From assembly GCF_014750685.1 (NCBI RefSeq), contig NZ_JAAXGE010000001.1, forward strand, positions 704,945 to 768,944: a stretch of DNA of 64,000 nucleotides, in the 5' to 3' direction. The notes under the pieces were generated by a model. The model searched no databases, was not told the origin of the DNA, and saw nothing but the letters and a program-made list of their open reading frames with translations. Position 1 is the first letter of the stretch; each line of letters opens with the position of its first letter. The position numbers were made by a program, and so were the translations under genes. This DNA comes from Bacteroides sp. GM023. GTDB lineage: Bacteria; Bacteroidota; Bacteroidia; Bacteroidales; Bacteroidaceae. Below are positions 26,951 to 35,641 of this stretch, one piece after another.

Positions 26951-26989
26951 AGCCTCTTGCGAAATTCGTTTTGCGAGAGGCTTTTTTTT
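26951..26989 (+). terminator. Terminator after the DUF805 gene
   Basis: AGCCTCTTGC pairs with GCGAGAGGCT and is followed by TTTTTTTT. The loop side also carries the -33 box of the next promoter. Confidence 0.9.
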
Positions 26990-26999
26990 GCTATCTTTG
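26970..26999 (+). promoter_or_regulatory. Promoter of the RidA gene
   Basis: TTTG at 26970-26973, inside the terminator, and TATCTTTG at 26992-26999 are 18 bp apart. The -7 box follows directly after the terminator T-run. The leader is about 25 nt. Confidence 0.6.
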
Positions 27000-27030
27000 A
27001 AAGTTAGTAAAACAGAAAATAGAAATAAAT

Positions 27031-27405
27031 ATGAAAAAAGTAATTTGCAGTGAGAAGGCGCCCGGAGCTATCGGTCCTTACAGTCAGGCGATAGAAGCCA
27101 ATGGAATGGTATTTGTGTCGGGTCAGTTGCCTATTGATGCCGCTACGGGAGAGATGGCGGAAGGGATTGAAGCACAGGCACGCCAGTCGTTGGAGAATAT
27201 GAAACACATTCTTGAAGAAGCAGGATTGACAATGGCAAACATTGTCAAAACTACTGTCTTTCTTCAGGATATGTCCCTGTTTGCAGGGATGAATGGTGTG
27301 TATGCCACCTATTTCGACGGGGCTTTCCCGGCACGCTCGGCGTTTGCCGTAAAAGCCCTGCCAAAGGATGCGTTAGTAGAGATTGAGTGCATCGCGGTTC
27401 GCTAA
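27031..27405 (+). CDS. ridA: RidA family enamine/imine deaminase
   Basis: The 124-aa protein matches the family's full length. It opens with KAPGAIGPYSQAIEANGM-like sequence and contains GQLPIDAATGEM, TVFLQDMSLFAGMN and the C-terminal PARSAFAVKALPKDALVEIE with the conserved active-site Arg. RidA hydrolyses reactive 2-aminoacrylate and related imines made by PLP enzymes, in the cytoplasm. Its last 33 bp overlap the 3' end of the convergent folC gene. Confidence 0.95.
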   Translation: MKKVICSEKAPGAIGPYSQAIEANGMVFVSGQLPIDAATGEMAEGIEAQARQSLENMKHILEEAGLTMANIVKTTVFLQDMSLFAGMNGVYATYFDGAFPARSAFAVKALPKDALVEIECIAVR

Positions 27406-28863
27406 CAAGTCGGCGACAATGAATGTGCTGCCTCCCACGAAGATAAGGTCTTTAGGGGGGCAGTTCTTTTTAGCTGCCTGCACGGCATCTACCACAGTGG
27501 GGTAGGATGTTCCTTTTAGTCCGGCTTCTTCTGCCAGTTCCATCAACTCATTTTCAGGCAGCGCACGCTTCACGCTTGCTTTGGTGAAGTAGTAAGTGGC
27601 ATCTTTCGGCAACACTTGCAGGACGCCGCTGATATCTTTGTCATTGACCATACCGAATACGATATGAATATCCTTGTCGAAAGTTTTGCGGATAGCATCG
27701 AGCTGTACGCGGATATATTCGATTCCGTCGACGTTGTGTCCCGTGTCACAGATAATGTCCGGATAGCTGTGTACTTTCTGCCAACGCCCCATCAGGCCGG
27801 TGAGACGACATACATTGGCAAAACCTTCTAAACAGTTCCGCGGCGTGATGTTGTAGTTCAGATGGGTCAGGGCTGCAAGAGCCTTTAGAGTGGTGTGCAT
27901 GTTTTCGAATTGGTAAGCCCCGCTCAATTCGCTGAAAAGTCCGGAAGGAAACATGTTATTGAGGATCCTGATGGCATCTTTTCTTCTGTCGAGTATTTGG
28001 TCTATCGCACGTATACTGTTTACTGTATCTAACATGGCTAGTAGTTGCCGGATTTGATTTTTCTTTTCTTCCGACAGTCCGTCTGTTTCTTCGACTATTT
28101 TGTATGCTTTCTTTATACTTCTGTCCATTCCTGTTCTTATTTCCTGCAACCTCGAATAAGGAAGTATTTCCATGCTCCAGTGTTGGGGAACCTTGCCGGC
28201 AAATTCGATGGGCGCATTCTTTTCTTTTGCCTTCATGGTAAATACACGTTTCACCGCTCCTTGGGCTCTGCCGATAATGACCGGAACGCCTTCCTTGATG
28301 ATACCTGCTTTCTCTTTGGCAATCTTCGTCAGCGTGTCGCCCAGATATTGGGTGTGGTCAAGACCGATATTAGTGATAACGCATAAATCCGGATGGATGA
28401 TGTTCGTACAGTCCAGTCGCCCGCCCATACCTACTTCGATTACTGCCACGTCCACTTTCTGATCGGCAAAATAGCGGAACGCCATGGCAGTAGTCAGTTC
28501 AAAAAAGGAAGGGTGCAGCGGTTCGAAGAAAGCGCGGTGTTCTTCCACGAAATTGACTACATACTCTTCCGGTATCATCTCGCCGTTGATGCGGATGCGT
28601 TCGCGAAAATCAATCAGATGAGGGGAGGTGAATAATCCGACCCGGTAGCCGGCGCACTGCAATACTGCCGCGATAGTATGTGAGCAAGAACCTTTTCCGT
28701 TCGTTCCTGCGATATGTATCGTTTTGAATTGTCGATGGGGATGCCCGAAATGCTCGTCCAATTTGTGTGTTGTCTCTAACCCCGGCTTATATGCTTTGCT
28801 TCCTATTTGCTGAAACATAGGTACACTTTCATATAAGTACTTTAAAGTGTTCTGATAATCCAT
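27373..28863 (-). CDS. folC: Bifunctional folylpolyglutamate/dihydrofolate synthase
   Basis: The 496-aa Mur-ligase-type enzyme has the P-loop IAGTNGKGSCSHTIAAV (about residues 49-66), GLFTSPHLIDFRERI, EVGMGGRLDCTN and ITNIGLDHTQYLGDTL. The C-terminal domain holds DTGHNVDGI. It adds glutamates to folates and can make dihydrofolate. It is somewhat longer than E. coli FolC (422 aa) because of a charged insert at about 230-290 (SIKKAYKIVEETDGLSEEKK). It is convergent with ridA and divergent from phoH. Confidence 0.94.
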   Translation of the reverse strand: MDYQNTLKYLYESVPMFQQIGSKAYKPGLETTHKLDEHFGHPHRQFKTIHIAGTNGKGSCSHTIAAVLQCAGYRVGLFTSPHLIDFRERIRINGEMIPEEYVVNFVEEHRAFFEPLHPSFFELTTAMAFRYFADQKVDVAVIEVGMGGRLDCTNIIHPDLCVITNIGLDHTQYLGDTLTKIAKEKAGIIKEGVPVIIGRAQGAVKRVFTMKAKEKNAPIEFAGKVPQHWSMEILPYSRLQEIRTGMDRSIKKAYKIVEETDGLSEEKKNQIRQLLAMLDTVNSIRAIDQILDRRKDAIRILNNMFPSGLFSELSGAYQFENMHTTLKALAALTHLNYNITPRNCLEGFANVCRLTGLMGRWQKVHSYPDIICDTGHNVDGIEYIRVQLDAIRKTFDKDIHIVFGMVNDKDISGVLQVLPKDATYYFTKASVKRALPENELMELAEEAGLKGTSYPTVVDAVQAAKKNCPPKDLIFVGGSTFIVADLLANRDALNLY

Positions 28864-28924
28864 GTTTTATAAAATTTAACTCAGGGCAATCTTTATTGCC
28901 CACTAATTTGTTTATCTTTAGAAC

Positions 28925-28955
28925 CGTCAATCCTACGATGTATGCGGGGTTGACG
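28925..28955 (+). other. Leader hairpin before phoH
   Basis: CGTCAATCC (28925-28933) can pair with GGGTTGACG (28947-28955), a 9-bp stem with one G-T pair, 40 bp before the phoH start. Its role is unknown. Confidence 0.35.
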
Positions 28956-28995
28956 ATTTGAGATTGCAAATATCAACATTTAAATCTAAGAAATC

Positions 28996-30321
28996 ATGGG
29001 AACTAAGAAAAATTTTGTACTAGACACAAATGTTATTCTTCACGACAGTAATTGCTTGAAGAATTTTCAGGAAAATGATATCTATCTCCCTCTTGTCGTA
29101 CTCGAAGAACTGGATAAGTTCAAGAAAGGGAACGAGCAGATAAATTTCAATGCCCGTGAGTTTGTGCGTGAGCTGGATGTGTTGACCAGCGACGAACTTT
29201 TCACTGACGGAGTGAAACTGGGCGAAGGCTTGGGACGTCTGTTCGTGGTGACCAGTAAGGTGGAAGCTACCAAAGTATGGGACTCTTTTCCTATCAAGAA
29301 ACCCGACCATCTGATTTTGGCGGCGACTGAGTATCTGACAACCAAATATCCGGATATGAAGTCTATCCTGGTGACTAAAGATGTGAACCTGCGCATGAAA
29401 GCCCGTTCCATCGGTCTGCTTTGCGAAGACTATATCACGGATAAGGTAGCCAATGTGGATATTTTCGAGAAGTCCAATGAAATCTTTGAAAATGTAGACC
29501 CGGCGTTGATCGACCGTATCTATTCTTCTAAAGAAGGTATCGACCTGAGCGAGTTTGACTTTAAAGACCTGATTCATCCTAATGAATGTTTCGTGTTGAA
29601 GAGTGACCGGAATAGTGTACTGGCACGTTACAATCCTTTCACTCATTCTATCTGCCGGGTGATGAAAGGCAAGAATTATGGAATCGAACCTCGTAATGCC
29701 GAACAGAGCTTTGCTTTTGAGATTCTGAACGACCCGAACATCAAACTGGTGGCACTGACCGGAAAGGCGGGAACAGGTAAGACATTGCTGGCTTTGGCAG
29801 CCGCTTTGGGTAAGTTGACGGATTACAAGCAGATTTTGCTGGCACGTCCTATTGTAGCGCTTTCTAACAAGGATATCGGTTTCCTTCCGGGAGATGCACA
29901 AGAAAAGGTTGCTCCTTATATGCAACCCTTGTTTGACAACCTGAATGTGATTAAGCGTCAGTTTGCCGCTAGTTCTACGGAAGTGAAGCGTATCGAAGAT
30001 ATGCAGAAAAGCGAGCAACTGGTGATTGAGGCACTGGCATTTATCCGTGGGCGTAGCTTGAGCGAGATGTATTGCATTATCGACGAAGCGCAGAATCTGA
30101 CTCCGAATGAAATAAAAACAATCATCACCCGCGCGGGCGAAGGTACGAAGATGGTGTTTACGGGGGATATTCAGCAGATTGACCAACCGTATCTGGATAG
30201 TCAGTCCAATGGCCTGGTATATATGATTGACCGCATGAAGGATCAGAACCTCTTTGCGCACGTCAACCTGTTGAAGGGTGAACGAAGCGAGTTGAGTGAG
30301 TTGGCTAGTAACCTTATGTAA
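28996..30321 (+). CDS. PhoH-family ATPase with N-terminal PIN domain
   Basis: The 441-aa protein fuses a PIN nuclease-like domain (about residues 5-135, FVLDTNVILHDSNCL and the acidic residues of VTKDVNLRMKA) to a PhoH ATPase. The ATPase has Walker A at about 251-260 (ALTGKAGTGKTLLALAA) and Walker B MYCIIDEAQNLT near 361. This PhoH2-type fusion is linked to RNA unwinding and cleavage in other bacteria. It is a single-gene unit that ends in a bidirectional hairpin terminator. Confidence 0.93.
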   Translation: MGTKKNFVLDTNVILHDSNCLKNFQENDIYLPLVVLEELDKFKKGNEQINFNAREFVRELDVLTSDELFTDGVKLGEGLGRLFVVTSKVEATKVWDSFPIKKPDHLILAATEYLTTKYPDMKSILVTKDVNLRMKARSIGLLCEDYITDKVANVDIFEKSNEIFENVDPALIDRIYSSKEGIDLSEFDFKDLIHPNECFVLKSDRNSVLARYNPFTHSICRVMKGKNYGIEPRNAEQSFAFEILNDPNIKLVALTGKAGTGKTLLALAAALGKLTDYKQILLARPIVALSNKDIGFLPGDAQEKVAPYMQPLFDNLNVIKRQFAASSTEVKRIEDMQKSEQLVIEALAFIRGRSLSEMYCIIDEAQNLTPNEIKTIITRAGEGTKMVFTGDIQQIDQPYLDSQSNGLVYMIDRMKDQNLFAHVNLLKGERSELSELASNLM

Positions 30322-30335
30322 ATTGAGAATTGAGA

Positions 30336-30396
30336 ATTGAGAATTAAAAAATAGCTGGCGCAATTAATGATGCCATCGTATTTTTTAATTCTCAAT
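30336..30396. terminator. Perfect 18-bp hairpin between phoH and the DHOD-like gene
   Basis: The sequence at 30336-30353 is exactly repeated in reverse complement at 30379-30396. The A-rich and T-rich arms give a T-run on both strands. A tandem AATTGAGAATT motif lies just before it. Confidence 0.75.
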
Positions 30397-30405
30397 TTTT
30401 AATTT

Positions 30406-31386
30406 TCAATTTCTTGCAAAGTATTTCAAGAATTGAGTACGTTCGAAAGTATTGATACCTTTCACATCCTTCGTATTCAGTTTGCCTTTGAACTGGGCGA
30501 TGCTGTTGAATCCCTTTCGTGCCATCCATGCGGAGAGGAAACGTGTTGCTTCTCCGATAAATGCGTTGGTGTTCAGGTAGACAGCGCTACACACTTCTAC
30601 GGCCGAAGCGCCGGCAAGAATCGCTTTTACTACTGATTCTGCATTGGCAACACCACCGGATGCTGCATAGTCGATTTTGTCTACTACGGCCGACGCAATT
30701 CCAATCCAGCGAAGCGGAGTGGCGAGGTCGGAAGCATTGCTGAATACTTCACCGGAGATATGCTCCAGTTTCTCGATATTGATGTCCGGCTGATAGAAAC
30801 GGTTGAAGAGGACAACTGCTGCCGCACCGTTAGCGTAGAGCTGGTCGATCAGTGCAACGGGATTTGTCAGGTTGTCACCCAGTTTCATGATAACCGGAAT
30901 GTTGACTGTCTTTTTGATGTGACGGAGAATATCAATGTGACGTTGCTCGAAAGAACCATACGCATATTGTACGTCCGACTGCAACGCGAGAATATTGATT
31001 TCCAATGCGTCGGCACCGGCTTCTTCGATTTGCTTGGCAAAGTCCACCCATTCGGAATCAGAGTAGCAGTTGATGCTGGCAATGATGGGAATAGGACAAA
31101 CCTTCTTGCTCTCCTTAATCAAAGTCAGGTATTCGGACAACTTGTGTTCACGGATATACTCTTCCAGATAATCGCTGCCTTCAGCAGAGAAAGCCGGATC
31201 ACGCAGTTGTTCTGCTTCCAGCATAATCTGTTCTTCGAACAGTGATTTCAGGACGATGGCGCCGGCACCTTCTTCGGCCAGCTTTTTATTTTTGCCGACA
31301 CTGTTGGTCAGTCCCGAGCTACTGATAATGATAGGGTTTCTAAGAGAAAGCCCTGCGAAAGTAGTTTTTAAATCGGTCATGGTCAT
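30406..31386 (-). CDS. Dihydroorotate dehydrogenase-like flavoprotein
   Basis: The 326-aa TIM-barrel protein resembles class 1 PyrD: it has LRNPIIISSSGLTNSVGKN, a central IPVIMKLGDNLTNPVAL and a C-terminal SGGVANAESVVKAILAGASA phosphate-binding segment. The class-1 catalytic Cys loop is not obvious, so it may not be the true pyrimidine enzyme. Bacteroides usually also carry a separate pyrD, so the substrate is uncertain. It is the last gene of a three-gene minus-strand operon after a DUF4494 gene and the YggS homologue (9-bp gap). Confidence 0.85.
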   Translation of the reverse strand: MTMTDLKTTFAGLSLRNPIIISSSGLTNSVGKNKKLAEEGAGAIVLKSLFEEQIMLEAEQLRDPAFSAEGSDYLEEYIREHKLSEYLTLIKESKKVCPIPIIASINCYSDSEWVDFAKQIEEAGADALEINILALQSDVQYAYGSFEQRHIDILRHIKKTVNIPVIMKLGDNLTNPVALIDQLYANGAAAVVLFNRFYQPDINIEKLEHISGEVFSNASDLATPLRWIGIASAVVDKIDYAASGGVANAESVVKAILAGASAVEVCSAVYLNTNAFIGEATRFLSAWMARKGFNSIAQFKGKLNTKDVKGINTFERTQFLKYFARN

Positions 31387-31395
31387 AATGATTGG

Positions 31396-32070
31396 TTAAA
31401 TATTATAATTGCGTTCTCCGAAAATCTTGCTTCCCACCCGTACCAAGGTACTTCCTGCGGCAATGGCCTCGTGATAATCGTGTGACATTCCCATCGATAA
31501 CTCCCGGAAATCATCCGAGCCGGCGAACCAAGTTTCTTTGATCTCATTAAAGAGCCTATCAAGTAAACGGAATTCCCGGTTGATTTGTTCAATATTATCG
31601 GTGTTGCTAGCCATTCCCATCAATCCGCAGATGCGCACGTGGGTCAGTTCCTTCCATTCTCCGGCGTTCAGCATCTCCTTACATTCCTCGGGGCTGAAAC
31701 CGAATTTTGTCTCTTCCTGCGCTACGTGTATCTGTAACAGGCAGTTTACGACGCGTCCCGCTTTGACAGCTTGCTTGTTGACTTCTGTCAGTAATTTGTA
31801 AGTGTCAATCCCATGTATCATCGCTACGTATGGTATCATGTACTTGATTTTATTACTTTGCAGGTGTCCGATAAAATGCCATTCGATGTCTTTGGGCAAA
31901 CTTTCGTATTTAGCTGTCATTTCCTGCACTTTGCTTTCTCCAAAAATACGCTGTCCCGCCTGATATGCTTCTTCTATCGCTTCATTGGGATGGAATTTTG
32001 AGACAGCAACCAGCCGGACTCCTTGTGGGAGCTCGGCCAGCACTTGCTTTAAATTGTCAGCAATACTCAT
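31396..32070 (-). CDS. YggS/YBL036C family PLP-binding protein
   Basis: The 224-aa protein is an alanine-racemase-like TIM barrel. The PLP lysine is K25 in LVAVSKFHPNEAIEEAY. Other landmarks are FGESKVQEM, WHFIGHLQSNKIKY and LSMGMSHDYHEAIAAGSTLVR, which binds the phosphate of PLP. These proteins handle vitamin B6 homeostasis rather than catalysing a known reaction. It is tightly spaced with both neighbours (6 bp and 9 bp). Confidence 0.95.
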   Translation of the reverse strand: MSIADNLKQVLAELPQGVRLVAVSKFHPNEAIEEAYQAGQRIFGESKVQEMTAKYESLPKDIEWHFIGHLQSNKIKYMIPYVAMIHGIDTYKLLTEVNKQAVKAGRVVNCLLQIHVAQEETKFGFSPEECKEMLNAGEWKELTHVRICGLMGMASNTDNIEQINREFRLLDRLFNEIKETWFAGSDDFRELSMGMSHDYHEAIAAGSTLVRVGSKIFGERNYNI

Positions 32071-32076
32071 TGTTAC

Positions 32077-32556
32077 TTATGCTTTTGACGGATCAAACTC
32101 CGGTTTGTCATTCGGCTCGGCACTGTAAGGATATACGTCCATCAGCGGAGTTTCAGATACCATTCCGATCTGATAGTCTGCCATTGTTCCCTTCATGCCT
32201 TCGTCCAGTTTCTTCACTGCGTCACGCAAGTCGGCAGCCTGTACCAATACTTGTGTGGAAGTCTTTTTCTCCGCACCGCTTTTTTCATCCAGCGTGATGA
32301 AAATAAGTTTGCATTTGAACCAGCGGTCGGCACTTTCTTCGTCGCTGGGGAAAAGTTCGCTATAATTGGCACGTTTGATGTCAGAAACGGTAAACTCTCC
32401 GGTCATAAACGGAGTCATTTCTTCGATGATGCGTGCTTCGGCTTCTGTAAAGCTAAGCGCGTCAACGAGATAAGGTTCGGTTACTTTTTTCTGCATTCCG
32501 TTCTCCATTACTTTTTCATAACGGATTTTACATTCAAACCATGTATGCATTGCCAT
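32077..32556 (-). CDS. DUF4494 family protein
   Basis: The 159-aa protein has the DUF4494 layout: it opens with HTWFECKIRYEKVMENG and continues with LVDALSFTEAEARIIEEMTP. A second half (WFKCKLIFITLDEKSGAEKK) looks like a repeat of the first. No enzymatic function is known. It is the first gene of the operon with yggS and the DHOD-like gene. Confidence 0.88.
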   Translation of the reverse strand: MAMHTWFECKIRYEKVMENGMQKKVTEPYLVDALSFTEAEARIIEEMTPFMTGEFTVSDIKRANYSELFPSDEESADRWFKCKLIFITLDEKSGAEKKTSTQVLVQAADLRDAVKKLDEGMKGTMADYQIGMVSETPLMDVYPYSAEPNDKPEFDPSKA

Positions 32557-32599
32557 AATTTTCTTCCTTTTTAATTAATTGATTTATGTAAATTGCCTA

Positions 32600-32607
32600 C
32601 AAAGATA
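32600..32607 (-). promoter_or_regulatory. Promoter -7 box for the DUF4494-yggS operon
   Basis: TATCTTTG reads on the minus strand at 32607-32600, 44 bp before the DUF4494 start. I see no good -33 box at the usual distance. Confidence 0.5.
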
Positions 32608-32639
32608 AACAAAATACCAAAGTAAGTGCCGAAAGCTTT

Positions 32640-33203
32640 TTATTTTCTTTTATGCAGATTTTTTAGTTCAAATGAAAGCATGATGCGGAAAAGTCCGATA
32701 ATGAGGAAAGTAAAAGAAATCATGTACACTGCGTAGAGTGCTCCAACAGCAGGTTGCCACAATATCAGCAGCGAGCAGAGGATGGCGAGGATACCGAAAG
32801 CCATATACCAGCCCCAGTCGCGGGTTCCGTAACGTTTCAGGTCGATGGAATAGCCGGTAGAGGAGAAGCCGCGGAACATCAGCCAGAAGGCTATGATAAA
32901 GGGAATTACTTCCATGCTGACCAGCGGATAGGCAACCAGGTAGATACCCAGAACGAGGTCGATCAGCCCGCCTACGACATACCATCCCCAACTGGGCACA
33001 CCTTTCTTATTACTAAGGGCGAAGATGATTTCCAGTATACCGCTTATCAGCATGGATACGCTGAATACGATGCTGAGAGCTACATAGCTGCTCAAAGGGG
33101 AAAACATGAGCCAAAGGGCTACAATAATATACACAATACCTAAAAGAAGGGAAGTCCACCAGTTTTTTACCGAGTGTTGAATCTCATTAAATACAGTTTC
33201 CAT
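32640..33203 (-). CDS. HdeD/DUF308 family membrane protein
   Basis: The 187-aa protein has six hydrophobic helices in three pairs, the DUF308 repeat pattern, for example WWTSLLLGIVYIIVALWLMF and RDWGWYMAFGILAILCSLLI. It is named after E. coli HdeD, which is linked to acid resistance; a similar role here is only inferred. The cytoplasmic tail is short and basic (KNLHKRK). It is monocistronic and diverges from the thiol peroxidase gene. Confidence 0.88.
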   Translation of the reverse strand: METVFNEIQHSVKNWWTSLLLGIVYIIVALWLMFSPLSSYVALSIVFSVSMLISGILEIIFALSNKKGVPSWGWYVVGGLIDLVLGIYLVAYPLVSMEVIPFIIAFWLMFRGFSSTGYSIDLKRYGTRDWGWYMAFGILAILCSLLILWQPAVGALYAVYMISFTFLIIGLFRIMLSFELKNLHKRK

Positions 33204-33340
33204 ACATTTTATTTTTTAAGTTGATTACTAGGGTGATTTCGTTGTGGAATAACAATCTGCATTTAGAAATGTTTCTCCGTGAACATTTTTTTGGTAATAG
33301 TTGTTTTCTATATAAAGTAAATATTAAATATAAAAGCATT

Positions 33341-33841
33341 ATGGCAACAACAAATTTCAAAGGACAACCGGTGAAACTGATCGGTGAATTTATAAAGGTA
33401 GGTAAAGTCGCTCCTGACTTCGATTTGGTAAAAACAGATTTATCTTCTTTCTCTCTGAAGAACTTGAATGGTAAAAATGTGATTCTGAATATTTTCCCGA
33501 GTCTGGACACAAGCGTATGCGCTACGTCTGTACGTAAGTTTAATAAGATGGCTGCCGGTATGAAAGATACAGTGGTGCTGGCTATCTCTAAAGACCTTCC
33601 GTTTGCACACGCTCGTTTCTGTACGACCGAAGGCATTGAGAACGTGATTCCATTGTCGGATTTCCGCTTCTCTGATTTTGATGAAAGCTACGGTGTACGT
33701 ATGGCTGACGGCCCATTGGCAGGACTTTTGGCACGTGCGGTAGTCGTAATCGGTAAAGATGGTAAAGTGGCTTATACAGAGCTCGTTCCTGAAATTACAC
33801 AGGAGCCTGACTATGACAAGGCACTCGCAGCAATACAATAA
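33341..33841 (+). CDS. tpx: Thiol peroxidase (2-Cys, Tpx type)
   Basis: The 166-aa peroxiredoxin has the peroxidatic Cys at residue 60 (PSLDTSVCATSVRKF) and the resolving Cys at residue 94 (ARFCTTEGIENV), almost the same positions as E. coli Tpx. It reduces peroxides in the cytoplasm using thioredoxin. The frame is open upstream to 33221, but the ATG at 33341 gives the family's normal length and N-terminus. Confidence 0.96.
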   Translation: MATTNFKGQPVKLIGEFIKVGKVAPDFDLVKTDLSSFSLKNLNGKNVILNIFPSLDTSVCATSVRKFNKMAAGMKDTVVLAISKDLPFAHARFCTTEGIENVIPLSDFRFSDFDESYGVRMADGPLAGLLARAVVVIGKDGKVAYTELVPEITQEPDYDKALAAIQ

Positions 33842-33979
33842 GTATCAAGTATTAAGTATAGAACCTGATACTTATTTTAAAGATTTTGACCTAATGAGAA
33901 CTGGTAAATGAGTTTGGTATTTCGCCAAACTTATGTTCTTGTTAGGTTGTGTTTTTTTCTACACTAAACCTCGACTATC

Positions 33980-34864
33980 ATGAACAAAATGAAAACTTTA
34001 TTCATCGCCCTGTTATGTATGGGCGCTGGAACTCTTTCGGCGCAGACTGCCGATAGTACACAAACTTCTCCCTGGACGAAAGAAGGATTTGCCGGACTGA
34101 AACTGACACAGGTCAGTCTCACCAATTGGGCTGCCGGAGGTGACAACTCCGTTGCTTTTGACTTACAAGGTACTTATCAAATTAATTATAAGAAAGGAAA
34201 GCATTTGTGGAACAACCGTATCGAACTGGCTTATGGATTGAATAAGACCGGCGATCAAGGTACAAGAAAGGCGAATGATAAAATCTATCTGAATACGAAT
34301 TATGGTTATTCCATTGCCAAGAACTGGTATGCCAGCGCATTTGCCACTTTTCAGACTCAATTCTCTCCGGGATATGATTATTCGGTCAATAAGGATGTTG
34401 CCATCTCTGAATTTATGTCTCCGGGCTATCTGACTACGGGTTTGGGTTTCACGTACGATCCGGGCAAGATATTTACTGTTGTATTATCTCCTGCTTCCTG
34501 GCGTGGCACGTTTGTCCTGAATGACCGTCTCTCTGACGAAGGAGCTTACGGAGTAGACCCCGGCAAACATTTGCTGTCCAGCTTCGGAGCTAATCTGAAA
34601 GGGGAAGTGAAATATGAATTCTTGAAAAATATGACTGTATATTCACGTCTGGACTTATATTCCGATTATTTGCATAAACCTCTGAATATAGATGTCAACT
34701 GGGAAGTGCAAGTGAATATGATTATCAATAAGTGGTTCTCAACTACATTGACCACCAATCTGATGTATGACGATGATGTGAAGATTGCGCAAAAGGACGG
34801 CACGAAAGGTGCACGTGTGCAGTTCAAGGAAATATTGGGAGTGGGAGTACAATTCAACTTCTAA
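33980..34864 (+). CDS. DUF3078 outer-membrane protein
   Basis: The 294-aa protein has a signal peptide (MKTLFIALLCMGAGTLSAQ) and alternating beta strands ending in an aromatic C-terminal Phe (GVGVQFNF), as in outer-membrane barrels. The DUF3078 marker is GLKLTQVSLTNWAAGGDNSV followed by NNRIELAYGLNKTG. The function is unknown, and it is widespread in Bacteroidetes. It is a single-gene transcript closed by the hairpin at 34881-34961. Confidence 0.88.
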   Translation: MNKMKTLFIALLCMGAGTLSAQTADSTQTSPWTKEGFAGLKLTQVSLTNWAAGGDNSVAFDLQGTYQINYKKGKHLWNNRIELAYGLNKTGDQGTRKANDKIYLNTNYGYSIAKNWYASAFATFQTQFSPGYDYSVNKDVAISEFMSPGYLTTGLGFTYDPGKIFTVVLSPASWRGTFVLNDRLSDEGAYGVDPGKHLLSSFGANLKGEVKYEFLKNMTVYSRLDLYSDYLHKPLNIDVNWEVQVNMIINKWFSTTLTTNLMYDDDVKIAQKDGTKGARVQFKEILGVGVQFNF

Positions 34865-34880
34865 AATAAAAGAAAAGATT

Positions 34881-34961
34881 CAGGCACGGATTTCACGGAT
34901 TAACACGGTTTTTTAATGATATATTTTATTGAAACCGCGTAATCCGTGAAATCCGTGCCTG
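34881..34961. repeat. Dispersed 30-bp inverted repeat, copy 1 (also a terminator)
   Basis: CAGGCACGGATTTCACGGAT and the following bases (34881-34911) pair with 34932-34961 in a near-perfect 30-bp stem. The same stem sequence recurs between pstB and phoU. It lies between two convergent genes and may end both transcripts. Confidence 0.8.
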
Positions 34962-34968
34962 AAATATA

Positions 34969-35607
34969 TTACTTCTTCTTCATCCCCTTATAAATCAGGA
35001 ATGCAACGACAAATACGGCGATGGCAATAAAGACATAGCCTATTTCGTGGCTGTACTCCGTCACTTTAGCAATAAGTTGTGCTTCGCTTTCGATGCCGGG
35101 AACTTTAGCCAGGTGATAACCGATAATCGCTAAGATAGTATTCCATAATCCGGCTCCCAAAGTGGTATAGATCAGGAATGTGTGCAATTTCATCTGAGCC
35201 AGTCCGGCAGGAATTGAAATCAATTGGCGGACAGCGGGAATCAAACGACCGATAAAGGTGGACAATGCGCCGTGCTTGTCGAAATAGATTTCAGCATTGC
35301 GTACTTTTTCTTCATCAATCAGGCACATATGACCGATACGGCTATTGGCAAATTTATAGATGATAGGGCGTCCCAGCCATTTAGCCAGGTAATAGTTGAT
35401 TAACGCTCCGATATTTGCCCCGATAGTAGCGAATAAAACTACCAGATAAATATTAAGCTCGTCGTTGACTGCAGCTTTGTAGGCTGCCGGCGGGATGACC
35501 ACTTCCGAAGGGAAAGGGATAAAAGAACTTTCGATGGTCATTAATAAGGTGATAGTCCAATAATTTAAATGATCCAGACACCACTGGATAAAAGCTACTG
35601 ATTCCAT
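34969..35607 (-). CDS. DedA family membrane protein
   Basis: The 212-aa protein has the SNARE-associated/DedA domain: ESSFIPFPSEVVIPPAAYKA near the N-terminus, then the conserved FIGRLIPAVRQLISIPAGLA with the functional Arg pair. It has about four to five membrane helices and a basic C-terminus. DedA proteins are thought to move lipid carriers such as undecaprenyl phosphate across the inner membrane. It starts 34 bp after the TPR gene and may be cotranscribed with it. Confidence 0.93.
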   Translation of the reverse strand: MESVAFIQWCLDHLNYWTITLLMTIESSFIPFPSEVVIPPAAYKAAVNDELNIYLVVLFATIGANIGALINYYLAKWLGRPIIYKFANSRIGHMCLIDEEKVRNAEIYFDKHGALSTFIGRLIPAVRQLISIPAGLAQMKLHTFLIYTTLGAGLWNTILAIIGYHLAKVPGIESEAQLIAKVTEYSHEIGYVFIAIAVFVVAFLIYKGMKKK

Positions 35608-35641
35608 GTTTTTTAGGGATAGAGTTTATTTAATTGATTGA

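Noticed and set aside
29020..30363. 447-codon open frame antisense to phoH
   Set aside because: It mirrors the phoH gene over its whole length, has no recognisable domain, and arises from codon bias. phoH on the plus strand is certain.
33221..33340. N-terminal extension of thiol peroxidase
   Set aside because: The extra 40 residues are not part of the family and lie in the promoter region. The ATG at 33341 gives the standard protein.
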